The position numbers were made by a program, and so were the translations under genes. This document shows, piece by piece, positions 48,964-58,644 of a DNA stretch of 64,000 bases. Source of the DNA: Pseudomonas sp. 5P_3.1_Bac2 (lineage in GTDB: Bacteria; Pseudomonadota; Gammaproteobacteria; Pseudomonadales; Pseudomonadaceae). The stretch spans positions 1 to 64,000 of the forward strand of contig NZ_JANLNY010000025.1 of NCBI RefSeq assembly GCF_025465995.1, read 5' to 3'. The notes under the pieces are model-generated. The model had not been told where the DNA came from, searched no databases, and saw only the letters and a program-made list of their open reading frames with translations. Within the stretch, counting starts at the first letter, position 1. The number at the start of each line of letters is the position of its first letter.

Positions 48964-49647
48964 TCACTGCGGCGCCACAAAGCGGGCAATTGCCTCGGCG
49001 GCGCTGTGCAGATGCTGCGCATGGCTGAAGCCTGAGCTTTTCAGCGGCTTTAGATCATGATCAGCCGCCGCCAGCCAGTGCAGTTGAATCGCCTTGGACA
49101 ACTGATAGTGCGCCACCGCCGCGCGATTACCTAAGGCATCACGCTCCCCCTGAATAATCAATGTTGGGGTTTGCAGCTGCGCCAAATGGGCGACCCGGGG
49201 CTTCTCCGGCTTGCCCACGGCATAAAACGGGTAACCCAAACACACCAGCTGCGCCGCGCCTAATTCATCAGCCAGCAGGCTGGCCATACGCCCGCCCATG
49301 GACTTACCGCCAATGGCCAGCGGCCCTGCGACTTGTTGGCGCACTTGGGCATACACCGCACGCCAGTGCTGGAGCAGTTGCGCCTGGGGATTGGGCGGGC
49401 GCTTCTTGCCGTCAACCCGCCGCGCAGCCATATAGGCGAACTCAAAGCGCACCACTGCCACGCCTTGCTGCACAAGGTTTTGCGTCATCTGCTGGATGAA
49501 CTCACTGTCCATTGGCGCACCCGCGCCATGGGCCAAGATCAAGGTAGCCCGCGCGCCACTGATTGGTTTGTCCCAAAGCAAGTCGATAGCACTCTGCCCT
49601 TGGCTGTATTGATCCGAGTCAATACCCCTGTCCTGCGCTTTGCCCAT
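48964..49647 (-). CDS. Alpha/beta hydrolase, KANL3/Tex30-like
   Basis: The 227-residue product has LILAHGAGAPMDSEF, nucleophile elbow GGKSMGGRMAS and LIIQGERDALG. The family is widespread and of unknown substrate. Its first codons overlap the ANR box and promoter of the divergent ccoN2 operon. Confidence 0.82.
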   Translation of the reverse strand: MGKAQDRGIDSDQYSQGQSAIDLLWDKPISGARATLILAHGAGAPMDSEFIQQMTQNLVQQGVAVVRFEFAYMAARRVDGKKRPPNPQAQLLQHWRAVYAQVRQQVAGPLAIGGKSMGGRMASLLADELGAAQLVCLGYPFYAVGKPEKPRVAHLAQLQTPTLIIQGERDALGNRAAVAHYQLSKAIQLHWLAAADHDLKPLKSSGFSHAQHLHSAAEAIARFVAPQ

Positions 49648-49657
49648 GCTTACCTCG
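49609..49657 (+). promoter_or_regulatory. ANR-dependent promoter of the ccoNOQP-2 operon
   Basis: TTGAT-CCGA-GTCAA (49609-49622) matches the ANR/FNR box TTGAT-N4-ATCAA at nine of ten positions and equals the Pseudomonas variant ending GTCAA. A CATGCT -10-like element lies at 49645-49650. A start at about 49,657 would put the box at -41.5, the class II position. It lies inside the 5' end of the divergent hydrolase gene. Confidence 0.8.
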
Positions 49658-49751
49658 CTTAATTAGATCAGTCGGCTATATGGCCAATGTTACAGGCTCT
49701 ATACCCGCTGACTTCGCTGTACTGCCTATAACCGTGGATGGAAGCCCAGAC

Positions 49752-51191
49752 ATGAACACAACCAGCACTTGCGCCTACAACTATAAGGTGGTGCGTCAAT
49801 TCGCCATCATGACGGTGGTATGGGGCATTGTCGGCATGGGGCTCGGCGTATTTATCGCCGCGCAACTGGCCTGGCCCGAGCTTAACTTTAACCTGCCGTG
49901 GACCAGCTTTGGCCGCTTGCGCCCGTTGCACACCAACGCGGTGATTTTCGCCTTTGGCGGCTGCGCGCTGTTTGCCACCAGCTACTACGCGGTGCAACGC
50001 ACCTCCCAAGCCACCCTGTTCGCCCCCAAGCTGGCAGCCTTCACCTTTTGGGGCTGGCAACTGGTGATTGTGCTGGCGGCGATCAGCCTGCCGCTGGGCT
50101 GGACCAGCTCCAAGGAATACGCCGAGCTGGAATGGCCAATTGACCTGCTGATCACCGTGGTCTGGGTCAGTTATGCGGTGGTGTTCTTCGGCACCGTGAT
50201 CAAGCGTAACGTCAGCCACATCTATGTCGGCAACTGGTTCTTCGGTGGTTTTATCATCACCGTGGCCCTGCTGCATGTGGTCAACAACCTGGAAGTACCG
50301 GTCACCCTGACCAAATCTTACTCGCTGTATGCCGGCGCCACCGACGCCATGATTCAGTGGTGGTACGGGCACAACGCCGTGGGCTTTTTCCTCACGGCCG
50401 GCTTCCTCGGCATGATGTATTACTTCGTGCCTAAGCAAGCGCAGCGTCCGGTGTATTCCTATCGCCTGTCGATCGTGCACTTCTGGGCACTGATTGCCGT
50501 GTACATCTGGGCCGGCCCGCACCACCTGCACTACACCGCGCTGCCTGACTGGGCTCAGTCGCTGGGCATGGTGATGTCGCTGATTCTGCTGGCACCGAGC
50601 TGGGGCGGCATGATCAACGGCATGATGACCCTCTCCGGCGCCTGGCATAAGCTGCGCACCGATCCCATCCTGCGCTTCCTCGTGGTGTCCCTGGCCTTCT
50701 ACGGCATGTCCACCTTCGAAGGGCCAATGATGGCGATCAAAACCGTCAACGCCCTCTCCCATTACACCGACTGGACCATCGGCCACGTACACGCCGGCGC
50801 TCTCGGCTGGGTCGCCATGGTGTCGATTGGCTCGCTGTATCACCTGCTGCCGAAAGTTTTCGGCCGTCAAGAGATGCACAGCATCGGCCTGATCAACACG
50901 CACTTCTGGCTCGCCACCATCGGCACCGTGCTGTACATCGCCTCGATGTGGGTCAACGGCATCGCCCAAGGCCTGATGTGGCGCGCAGTCAACGAAGACG
51001 GCACGCTCACCTACTCCTTCGTGGAAGCCCTGGAAGCCAGCCACCCCGGCTTTATCGTGCGGGTTATCGGCGGCGGCATTTTCTTCACCGGCATGCTGGT
51101 GATGGCCTGGAACGTCTGGCTCACCGTGCGCCAGAGCAAGGCCGCCGATCGCCAGGCAGCAGCCGAGTTTTCGCTTGAGGGAGCCCACTGA
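49752..51191 (+). CDS. ccoN2: cbb3 oxidase subunit I, CcoN (first cluster)
   Basis: The 479-residue heme-copper subunit has twelve or more membrane spans and the His ligands in RLRPLHTNAVIFAF, WWYGHNAVGFF, GPHHLHYTALPDW and IGHVHAGALGW. It reduces oxygen at the heme b3-CuB site. I start at ATG 49752 (MNTTSTCAYNYKVVRQF); the frame opens 24 codons upstream. By comparison with P. aeruginosa, the copy farther from ccoG with an ANR box is the low-oxygen-induced cco2. Confidence 0.95.
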   Translation: MNTTSTCAYNYKVVRQFAIMTVVWGIVGMGLGVFIAAQLAWPELNFNLPWTSFGRLRPLHTNAVIFAFGGCALFATSYYAVQRTSQATLFAPKLAAFTFWGWQLVIVLAAISLPLGWTSSKEYAELEWPIDLLITVVWVSYAVVFFGTVIKRNVSHIYVGNWFFGGFIITVALLHVVNNLEVPVTLTKSYSLYAGATDAMIQWWYGHNAVGFFLTAGFLGMMYYFVPKQAQRPVYSYRLSIVHFWALIAVYIWAGPHHLHYTALPDWAQSLGMVMSLILLAPSWGGMINGMMTLSGAWHKLRTDPILRFLVVSLAFYGMSTFEGPMMAIKTVNALSHYTDWTIGHVHAGALGWVAMVSIGSLYHLLPKVFGRQEMHSIGLINTHFWLATIGTVLYIASMWVNGIAQGLMWRAVNEDGTLTYSFVEALEASHPGFIVRVIGGGIFFTGMLVMAWNVWLTVRQSKAADRQAAAEFSLEGAH

Positions 51192-51799
51192 TGAAACACG
51201 AAAGACTAGAAAAGAACATTGGCCTGATGGCGCTGATGATGGTGCTGGCCGTCAGCATCGGCGGCCTCACCCAGATCGTTCCGCTGTTCTTCCAGGATGT
51301 CACCAACGAGCCGGTGGACGGCCTCAAGCCCTACACCGCACTGCAACTCGAAGGGCGTGACATTTACATCCGCGAAGGCTGCGTCGGCTGCCATTCGCAG
51401 ATGATCCGCCCATTCCGCGCCGAGACCGAGCGTTACGGTCACTACTCGGTCGCGGGTGAAAGCGTGTACGACCACCCCTTCCTGTGGGGTTCCAAACGTA
51501 CCGGCCCGGACCTGGCCCGCGTTGGCGGTCGTTACTCGGATGAGTGGCACCGTGCGCACCTGTACAACCCACGCAACGTCGTGCCTGAGTCGAAGATGCC
51601 GGCCTACCCCTGGCTGGTTGAAAGCAACCTCGATGGCCAGCACACCGGCGCCAAGATGAAAGCCCTGCGCAGTGTCGGCGTGCCGTACAGCGATGACGAC
51701 ATCAGCGCGGCGAAAGACGCGGTAGCCGGCAAAAGCGAGATGGACGCGCTGGTCGCCTACCTGCAAGTGCTCGGCACTGCCCTGAAAAACAAGAGGTAA
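51191..51799 (+). CDS. ccoO2: cbb3 oxidase subunit II, CcoO (monoheme cytochrome c)
   Basis: 202 residues, an N-terminal membrane anchor and one heme c site CVGCH at Cys64-His68, with distal Met in PESKMPAYPW. It passes electrons from CcoP to CcoN. The ATG overlaps the ccoN2 stop. Confidence 0.96.
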   Translation: MKHERLEKNIGLMALMMVLAVSIGGLTQIVPLFFQDVTNEPVDGLKPYTALQLEGRDIYIREGCVGCHSQMIRPFRAETERYGHYSVAGESVYDHPFLWGSKRTGPDLARVGGRYSDEWHRAHLYNPRNVVPESKMPAYPWLVESNLDGQHTGAKMKALRSVGVPYSDDDISAAKDAVAGKSEMDALVAYLQVLGTALKNKR

Positions 51800-51804
51800 G
51801 GCCC

Positions 51805-51990
51805 ATGAGCATTGATCTTCTTGATATCGGCACCCTGCGCGGCATCGGCACAGCCCTGGTATTGCTGTCCTTTGTCTGCGTCACCCTCTGGGCATACAGC
51901 GGCAAACGCCGCAGCGCCTTTGACCAGGCCGCCCTACTGCCCTTTGCCGATGAACCTAAGCCTGCTGTAGCAAGGAGCAAGACCCCATGA
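51805..51990 (+). CDS. ccoQ2: cbb3 oxidase subunit CcoQ
   Basis: 61 residues with one membrane helix (IGTALVLLSFVCVTLWAYSG) and a cytoplasmic tail. CcoQ stabilises the complex. It overlaps ccoP2 by 4 bp. Confidence 0.94.
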   Translation: MSIDLLDIGTLRGIGTALVLLSFVCVTLWAYSGKRRSAFDQAALLPFADEPKPAVARSKTP

Positions 51991-52925
51991 CCACGTTCTG
52001 GAGCTGGTACATCACGGCGCTGACTGTCGGCACCCTGATTGCGCTGTTCTGGCTGATTTTTGCCACCCGCAAAAGTGAGGTGCATAAGAGCCCCACCGAG
52101 CAAACCATGGGCCATGCCTTCGATGGCATCGAGGAGTACGACAACCCCCTGCCCAAGTGGTGGTTCATGCTGTTTATCGGCACCCTGTTTTTTTCCATCG
52201 GCTACTTAGTGCTCTACCCCGGCCTGGGTAGCTGGAAAGGCGTGTTGCCGGGCTACTCCGACGGCTGGACACAGACCAAACAATGGCAACGCGAAATGGA
52301 TCAGGCGAATCAGCTGTACGGGCCGATCTTCGCCAAATACGCCGCCATGCCCTTGGAAGAAGTGGCTAAAGATGAACGCGCCCTGAAGATGGGTGGGCGC
52401 ATGTTCGCCACCTATTGCTCGGTGTGCCACGGCTCCGATGCCAAGGGCAGCTTCGGCTTCCCTAACCTGACCGACGACGCCTGGCGTTGGGGCGGTTCGC
52501 CGGACGAGATCAAGACCAGCATCCTGAATGGCCGCCATGGCGTGATGCCAGCGCACGAGCCGATCATTGGCGAAGCAGGTGTGCGCAACGTTGCCGCCTA
52601 TGTACTGACCAAACTGGCCGGCCGTACCTTGCCCGAGAACAGCGGCGCCGATGTTGCAGCCGGGCAGCAGACCTTCGCCACCATCTGTTCGGCCTGCCAC
52701 ACCCCTGCGGGTACCGGTATGGCCGCGCTTGGTGCGCCAGATCTGACCAAGCCCAGCGCTTGGCTGTACGGCAGCAGTTTCACCCAGATTCAGCAAACCG
52801 TACGCCATGGCCGCAACGGCCAGATGCCAGCGCAAGCGCAGTACTTGGGTAACGATAAAGTGCACCTTTTGGCCGCCTACGTGCTGAGCCTGAGCAAACC
52901 GGCAACCCCAGCCACCCCGCAGTAA
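51987..52925 (+). CDS. ccoP2: cbb3 oxidase subunit III, CcoP (diheme cytochrome c)
   Basis: 312 residues, two membrane helices (residues ~8-26 and 58-78) and two heme c sites, CSVCH (Cys144-His148) and CSACH (Cys234-His238). It is the electron entry point. It lacks the ~20-residue insertion found in CcoP1 after the second helix. Confidence 0.96.
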   Translation: MTTFWSWYITALTVGTLIALFWLIFATRKSEVHKSPTEQTMGHAFDGIEEYDNPLPKWWFMLFIGTLFFSIGYLVLYPGLGSWKGVLPGYSDGWTQTKQWQREMDQANQLYGPIFAKYAAMPLEEVAKDERALKMGGRMFATYCSVCHGSDAKGSFGFPNLTDDAWRWGGSPDEIKTSILNGRHGVMPAHEPIIGEAGVRNVAAYVLTKLAGRTLPENSGADVAAGQQTFATICSACHTPAGTGMAALGAPDLTKPSAWLYGSSFTQIQQTVRHGRNGQMPAQAQYLGNDKVHLLAAYVLSLSKPATPATPQ

Positions 52926-53302
52926 CCCTCGCACCGCAGCGGTTGGTGATCACCAAGCACCAACCGCTGCCCTCCCCACGACCTTCCGTCACTCATGCCA
53001 GACAGCGATGCGGCCCAATGTCGCACCTCGTTCAGCTATCTACTGACGCGCCCGGCAACTTGCGCTAATCTTGCTGGCAGTCGCCATTTGTAACAACTTC
53101 AAGGCGATTCCCCTCTTTGCGTGGGAACTTTTTCCCGCCGGCTGCGGCATGAGCAGCTCCTTGGAAGGCAATTTTTGCGCCTGTAAAACGCCCTGAAAGC
53201 CTTATGCTGCTTGCTTTCGACGTTGCATTGGGCACTGGTCTTCTACATACTTGCCGCCGATTTTTGCCCCTGAAAAATCCATATAACCGTGGAACCCCAT
53301 AA
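52926..53302. other. Intergenic region between the two cco operons
   Basis: It begins with a 13-bp perfect hairpin (52936-52948 with 52958-52970, loop 9 nt, no T-tract) that may terminate or protect the first operon. A possible sigma-70 promoter, TTGCAT (53223-53228), 17 bp, CATACT (53246-53251), precedes ccoN1. I find no ANR box, consistent with cco1 being constitutive. No gene seen. Confidence 0.6.
52936..52970 (+). terminator. Hairpin after ccoP2
   Basis: GCAGCGGTTGGTG pairs perfectly with CACCAACCGCTGC. There is no U-tract, so termination is uncertain. Confidence 0.55.
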
Positions 53303-54744
<1,442 letters not shown>

Positions 54745-54745
<1 letters not shown>

Positions 54746-55353
54746 TGAAACACGAAATTCTTGAGAAGAACATTGGCCTGATGGCGCTGCTGATGGTGTT
54801 GGCCGTCAGCATCGGTGGCCTGACTCAAATCGTTCCGCTGTTTTTCCAGGACGTCACCAATGAGCCGGTGGAAGGCCTCAAGCCTTACACCGCGCTGCAA
54901 CTGGAAGGTCGTGACGTCTACATCGCTAACGGTTGCGTCGGCTGCCACTCGCAGATGGTGCGTCCGTTCCGTGCGGAAACTGAGCGTTATGGTCACTACT
55001 CGGTAGCCGGTGAGAGCGTGTGGGATCACCCGTTCCTGTGGGGCTCCAAACGTACCGGTCCAGACCTGGCCCGCGTTGGCGGTCGTTACTCGGATGAATG
55101 GCACCGTGCGCACCTGTACAACCCGCGCAACGTAGTACCTGAGTCGAAAATGCCGTCCTACCCGTTCCTGGTTGAGAAAAAACTCGACGGTAAAGACACC
55201 GCCAAGAAGATGGAAGTCATGCGTGGCTTTGGCATCCCTTACACCGATGAAGACATCGCTGGGGCCAAAGACGCGGTTAAGGGCAAGACCGAAATGGACG
55301 CACTGGTGGCGTACCTGCAGGTTCTCGGCACTTCCATCAAGAACAAACGGTAA
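54745..55353 (+). CDS. ccoO1: cbb3 oxidase subunit II, CcoO
   Basis: 202 residues, CVGCH at Cys64-His68, start overlapping the ccoN1 stop. Close paralogue of CcoO2, differing mostly in the last 60 residues. Confidence 0.96.
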
Positions 55354-55359
55354 CGCGCA

Positions 55360-55545
55360 ATGGACATTGGGACTATTCGTGGCATAGGCACAGCAGTGGT
55401 GTTCATCGCCTTTATTGGCGTGGTGCTCTGGGCCTACAGCAGTAAGCGCAAATCGAGCTTCGACGAGGCTGCAAACCTGCCCTTCGCCGACGATCCCCAA
55501 CCCTCCGAGCGTGACGAGCAATCTTCCAGGAGCACTAACCAATGA
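55360..55545 (+). CDS. ccoQ1: cbb3 oxidase subunit CcoQ
   Basis: 61 residues, one membrane helix (GTAVVFIAFIGVVLWAYSSK). Overlaps ccoP1 by 4 bp. Confidence 0.94.
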   Translation: MDIGTIRGIGTAVVFIAFIGVVLWAYSSKRKSSFDEAANLPFADDPQPSERDEQSSRSTNQ

Positions 55546-56543
55546 CCACGTTCTGGAATTGGTACGTAACCATTCTGTCTCTGGGCACTATCTTTGCCCT
55601 GACTTGGCTGATCTTCGGCACCCGTAAGGGCCAGCGCCAGGAGACCACCGAGGAAACTTTGGGTCACGCCTTTGACGGCATCGAAGAGTATGACAACCCA
55701 CTGCCTAAGTGGTGGTTCATGCTGTTCGTGGGCACCATCATCTTCGCTCTCGGTTACCTGGCGCTGTACCCAGGTCTGGGCAACTGGAAAGGCCTGCTGC
55801 CAGGCTTTGACTACGTTGATAGCGAAACCAAAACCCCGTTCGTAGCCAGCGTGCAAATCGCTGACGGCGAGACCCGCAACACGGGCTGGACCGGCGCGCA
55901 CCAGTACGAAAAAGAGATGGCCAAAGCTGACGCTCAGTACGGTCCGATCTTTGCCAAGTACGCCGCGATGCCAATCGAAGAAGTGGCTAAAGACGAGCAA
56001 GCGCTGAAAATGGGCGGTCGCCTGTTTGCTTCCAACTGCTCGGTTTGCCACGGCTCCGACGCCAAGGGCAGCTACGGCTTCCCCAACCTCAGCGACAATG
56101 AATGGCGCTGGGGAGGTAGCCCAGCCGACATCAAGACCACCATCATGGGCGGTCGTCACGGTTTGATGCCACCGCAAGGTGCCACCATCGGTGAAGACGG
56201 CGTGCGCAACGTAGCCGCTTATGTGCTGACTGAACTGGGTGGCCGCAAGCTGCCAGAAGGCACCAAAGCTGACGTGGCCAAAGGTAAGGAAATCTTCAGC
56301 ACCGTGTGCTTCGCTTGCCACGGTCCAGAAGGTAAAGGTACGCCGATGATGGGCGCGCCGAACCTGACCAACCCAAGTGCGTTTATCTACGGCAGCAGCT
56401 ACGCTCAACTGCAGCAGACTATTCGCTACGGCCGCACCAACGCCATGCCAGCGCAAGAAACTTTCCTCGGCAACGACAAAGTTCACTTGCTGGCCGCCTA
56501 CGTGTACAGCTTGTCGCATAAAGCAGAAGCTGAGCAGCAGTAA
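55542..56543 (+). CDS. ccoP1: cbb3 oxidase subunit III, CcoP (diheme), with insertion
   Basis: 333 residues. Heme sites are CSVCH (Cys166-His170) and CFACH (Cys256-His260). Compared with CcoP2 it carries about 20 extra residues at ~90-115 (YVDSETKTPFVASVQIADGE), just after the second membrane helix on the periplasmic side. Confidence 0.96.
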   Translation: MTTFWNWYVTILSLGTIFALTWLIFGTRKGQRQETTEETLGHAFDGIEEYDNPLPKWWFMLFVGTIIFALGYLALYPGLGNWKGLLPGFDYVDSETKTPFVASVQIADGETRNTGWTGAHQYEKEMAKADAQYGPIFAKYAAMPIEEVAKDEQALKMGGRLFASNCSVCHGSDAKGSYGFPNLSDNEWRWGGSPADIKTTIMGGRHGLMPPQGATIGEDGVRNVAAYVLTELGGRKLPEGTKADVAKGKEIFSTVCFACHGPEGKGTPMMGAPNLTNPSAFIYGSSYAQLQQTIRYGRTNAMPAQETFLGNDKVHLLAAYVYSLSHKAEAEQQ

Positions 56544-56570
56544 GGCTCTACGTCTTTTCCGAAAGACCAG

Positions 56571-56606
56571 CTGCCCGGTGCGCGACCTAGCGTCGCACCC
56601 GGGCAG
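56571..56606 (+). terminator. Hairpin after ccoP1
   Basis: CTGCCCGG-TGCG pairs with CGCACCCGGGCAG (one bulge), followed by TGCTTTAT. Probable terminator of the cco1 operon. Confidence 0.65.
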
Positions 56607-56700
56607 TGCTTTATCAGGCGTACCATAGCACCACCGTGAATGACCCTTACTGGCACGTATCAGTTTGGGCTGCCAATCAACCGTCGTGTGGTATGCATTG

Positions 56701-58113
56701 ATGAGTGACAAAATTCCCCTGCAGGACATTACCCCTGCCCCCGCCAAAGCTGTGACAGTAGATCTCTACGCCAGCCGCGAAAAAATCTACACCCGTGCCT
56801 TCAGTGGCCTCTTCCGCAACTTGCGACGGGTCGGCGGTGCTGCACTGTTCCTGGTTTTCTTCGGCACTGTGTGGCTGAACTGGGGGGGACGCCAAGCGGT
56901 GTGGTGGAACCTACCCGAGCGTAAGTTCTACATTTTTGGTTCGACTTTCTGGCCGCAAGATTTCGTACTGCTATCCGCCCTACTGATCATTGCCGCCTTC
57001 GGCTTGTTCTTCATTACCGTATTCGCTGGACGTGTCTGGTGCGGCTATACCTGCCCACAGAGCGTATTCACTTGGGTCTTTATGTGGGCGGAAAAGGTCA
57101 CCGAGGGTGATCGCAACCAACGCATGAAACTCGACAAGGCGCCCATGAGCGCGCCGAAATTTTTCAAGAAACTAGCCAAGCACAGCATCTGGGTCGGCGT
57201 ATCGCTCTTAACCGCGATCACCTTCGTCGGCTACTTCACCCCGATCCGTGAGCTGGTGGTTGACTTCGCCACATTGCAAATCGATGGCTGGGCCCTGTTC
57301 TGGGTCGGCTTCTTTACCCTCGCCACCTACGGCAACGCCGGTTATCTGCGTGAGCAGGTGTGCATTTACATGTGCCCTTACGCACGCTTCCAGAGCGTGA
57401 TGTTCGATCAGGACACTTTGATCGTGTCCTACGATCCGCGCCGTGGCGAAAGCCGTGGCCCACGCAAGCGTGACAGCGATTACAAGGCCCAGGGCCTAGG
57501 CGACTGCATCGATTGCAAACTGTGCGTACAGGTCTGCCCGACCGGCATTGATATCCGCGACGGCCTGCAAATCGAGTGCATTGGCTGCGCCGCCTGTATC
57601 GACGCCTGCGACAGCATCATGGACAAGATGAACTACCCCAAAGGGCTGATCAGCTACACCACCGAGCACAACCTGTCCGGGCAGAAGAGCAAACTGGTGC
57701 GGCCACGCTTGATTGGTTACGCCATCGCCCTGATCGCCATGATGAGCCTGTTCGCTTGGGCCATTCACAGCCGCTCGCTGGTTGAGCTGGACGTGCTCAA
57801 AGACCGCGTCCTGTTCCGTGAAAACGAACAAGGCTTCATCGAGAACGTCTACACCCTCAAGATCATGAACAAGGCCCAGCACCCGGTCACCTACCGCATT
57901 GCCGTAGAGGGCATTGACGGTTTGGTCTATGAAGGCAAACAGCAAGTCACTGCCAGCGAAGGTGAAGTTTTGTCGCTGCCGGTTGAGCTGTCGGTCGCGC
58001 CGGATAAACTGCCATCCAGTGCCAACGAAATTACTTTCCAATTGCAAGCCGTGGACGATGCGAGCATCCACACCTCTGCTGAAAGCCGCTTTATCGGCCC
58101 CAGCGTGCGCTAA
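56701..58113 (+). CDS. ccoG: CcoG, Cu(II) reductase for cbb3 assembly
   Basis: The 470-residue protein has N-terminal membrane helices with CGYTC (Cys114, Cys118), further Cys at 221 and 225, and two ferredoxin clusters (Cys269/272/275/279 and Cys293/296/299/303). A C-terminal Ig-like domain faces the periplasm. CcoG reduces Cu(II) so that copper can be loaded into cbb3. ATG at 56701 gives MSDKIPLQDITP. Confidence 0.94.
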   Translation: MSDKIPLQDITPAPAKAVTVDLYASREKIYTRAFSGLFRNLRRVGGAALFLVFFGTVWLNWGGRQAVWWNLPERKFYIFGSTFWPQDFVLLSALLIIAAFGLFFITVFAGRVWCGYTCPQSVFTWVFMWAEKVTEGDRNQRMKLDKAPMSAPKFFKKLAKHSIWVGVSLLTAITFVGYFTPIRELVVDFATLQIDGWALFWVGFFTLATYGNAGYLREQVCIYMCPYARFQSVMFDQDTLIVSYDPRRGESRGPRKRDSDYKAQGLGDCIDCKLCVQVCPTGIDIRDGLQIECIGCAACIDACDSIMDKMNYPKGLISYTTEHNLSGQKSKLVRPRLIGYAIALIAMMSLFAWAIHSRSLVELDVLKDRVLFRENEQGFIENVYTLKIMNKAQHPVTYRIAVEGIDGLVYEGKQQVTASEGEVLSLPVELSVAPDKLPSSANEITFQLQAVDDASIHTSAESRFIGPSVR

Positions 58114-58123
58114 CGAGAGCCTT

Positions 58124-58636
58124 ATGAACGAAGCCAACAACGACGTAGTTAAGCCTTGGTACAAGCAGTTTTGGCCATGGTTTTTGATCGCCCTCCTCGG
58201 CTATTCGGTGGTCCAGGGCCTGACCCTGCTGACCATCGCCACCAAGAACCCGCCAGGGCTGATCTCCGACAACTACTACGATGTCGGCAAGGGCATTAAC
58301 CAGTCGTTGGAACGCGAACAACTGGCCCAGCGCCTGCAACTTAAAGCCAGCCTGGTGCTGAACAACGACTCTGGTCAGGCCCGCTTGCAGCTCGACGGCA
58401 GTAGCCGTCCGCAGCAACTGATCCTCAATCTGCAGTCGCCGACCCAGCCGGAGCGTGATCGCCGTGTGATCCTGCAACCGCAGGCCGACGGCAGCTACGC
58501 CGGCAACATGACCGATGCGGTCGACGGCCGGCGCTATGTCGAACTGCTGGGCGAAGAAGGTGGCAAGCAATGGCGCCTGTTTGAAGAAGAAACAGTCACC
58601 AGCGGCAACCCCATCCAGCTAGGTGACGGCCACTAA
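58124..58636 (+). CDS. ccoH: CcoH (FixH) cbb3 assembly protein
   Basis: 170 residues, an N-terminal membrane anchor (WFLIALLGYSVVQGLTLLTI) and a periplasmic FixH domain. It stays with the assembly intermediate and the mature oxidase. It follows ccoG by 10 bp and precedes ccoI by 8 bp. Confidence 0.92.
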   Translation: MNEANNDVVKPWYKQFWPWFLIALLGYSVVQGLTLLTIATKNPPGLISDNYYDVGKGINQSLEREQLAQRLQLKASLVLNNDSGQARLQLDGSSRPQQLILNLQSPTQPERDRRVILQPQADGSYAGNMTDAVDGRRYVELLGEEGGKQWRLFEEETVTSGNPIQLGDGH

Positions 58637-58644
58637 GTTTCGCC

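Noticed and set aside
49668..51188. Very long minus-strand ORFs opposite ccoN2 and ccoN1
   Set aside because: They are shadows of strongly biased codons in the real genes and contain no domain.
56650..56690. ANR box before ccoG
   Set aside because: An ATCAA half-site is present, but the partner half is missing and the spacing is wrong.
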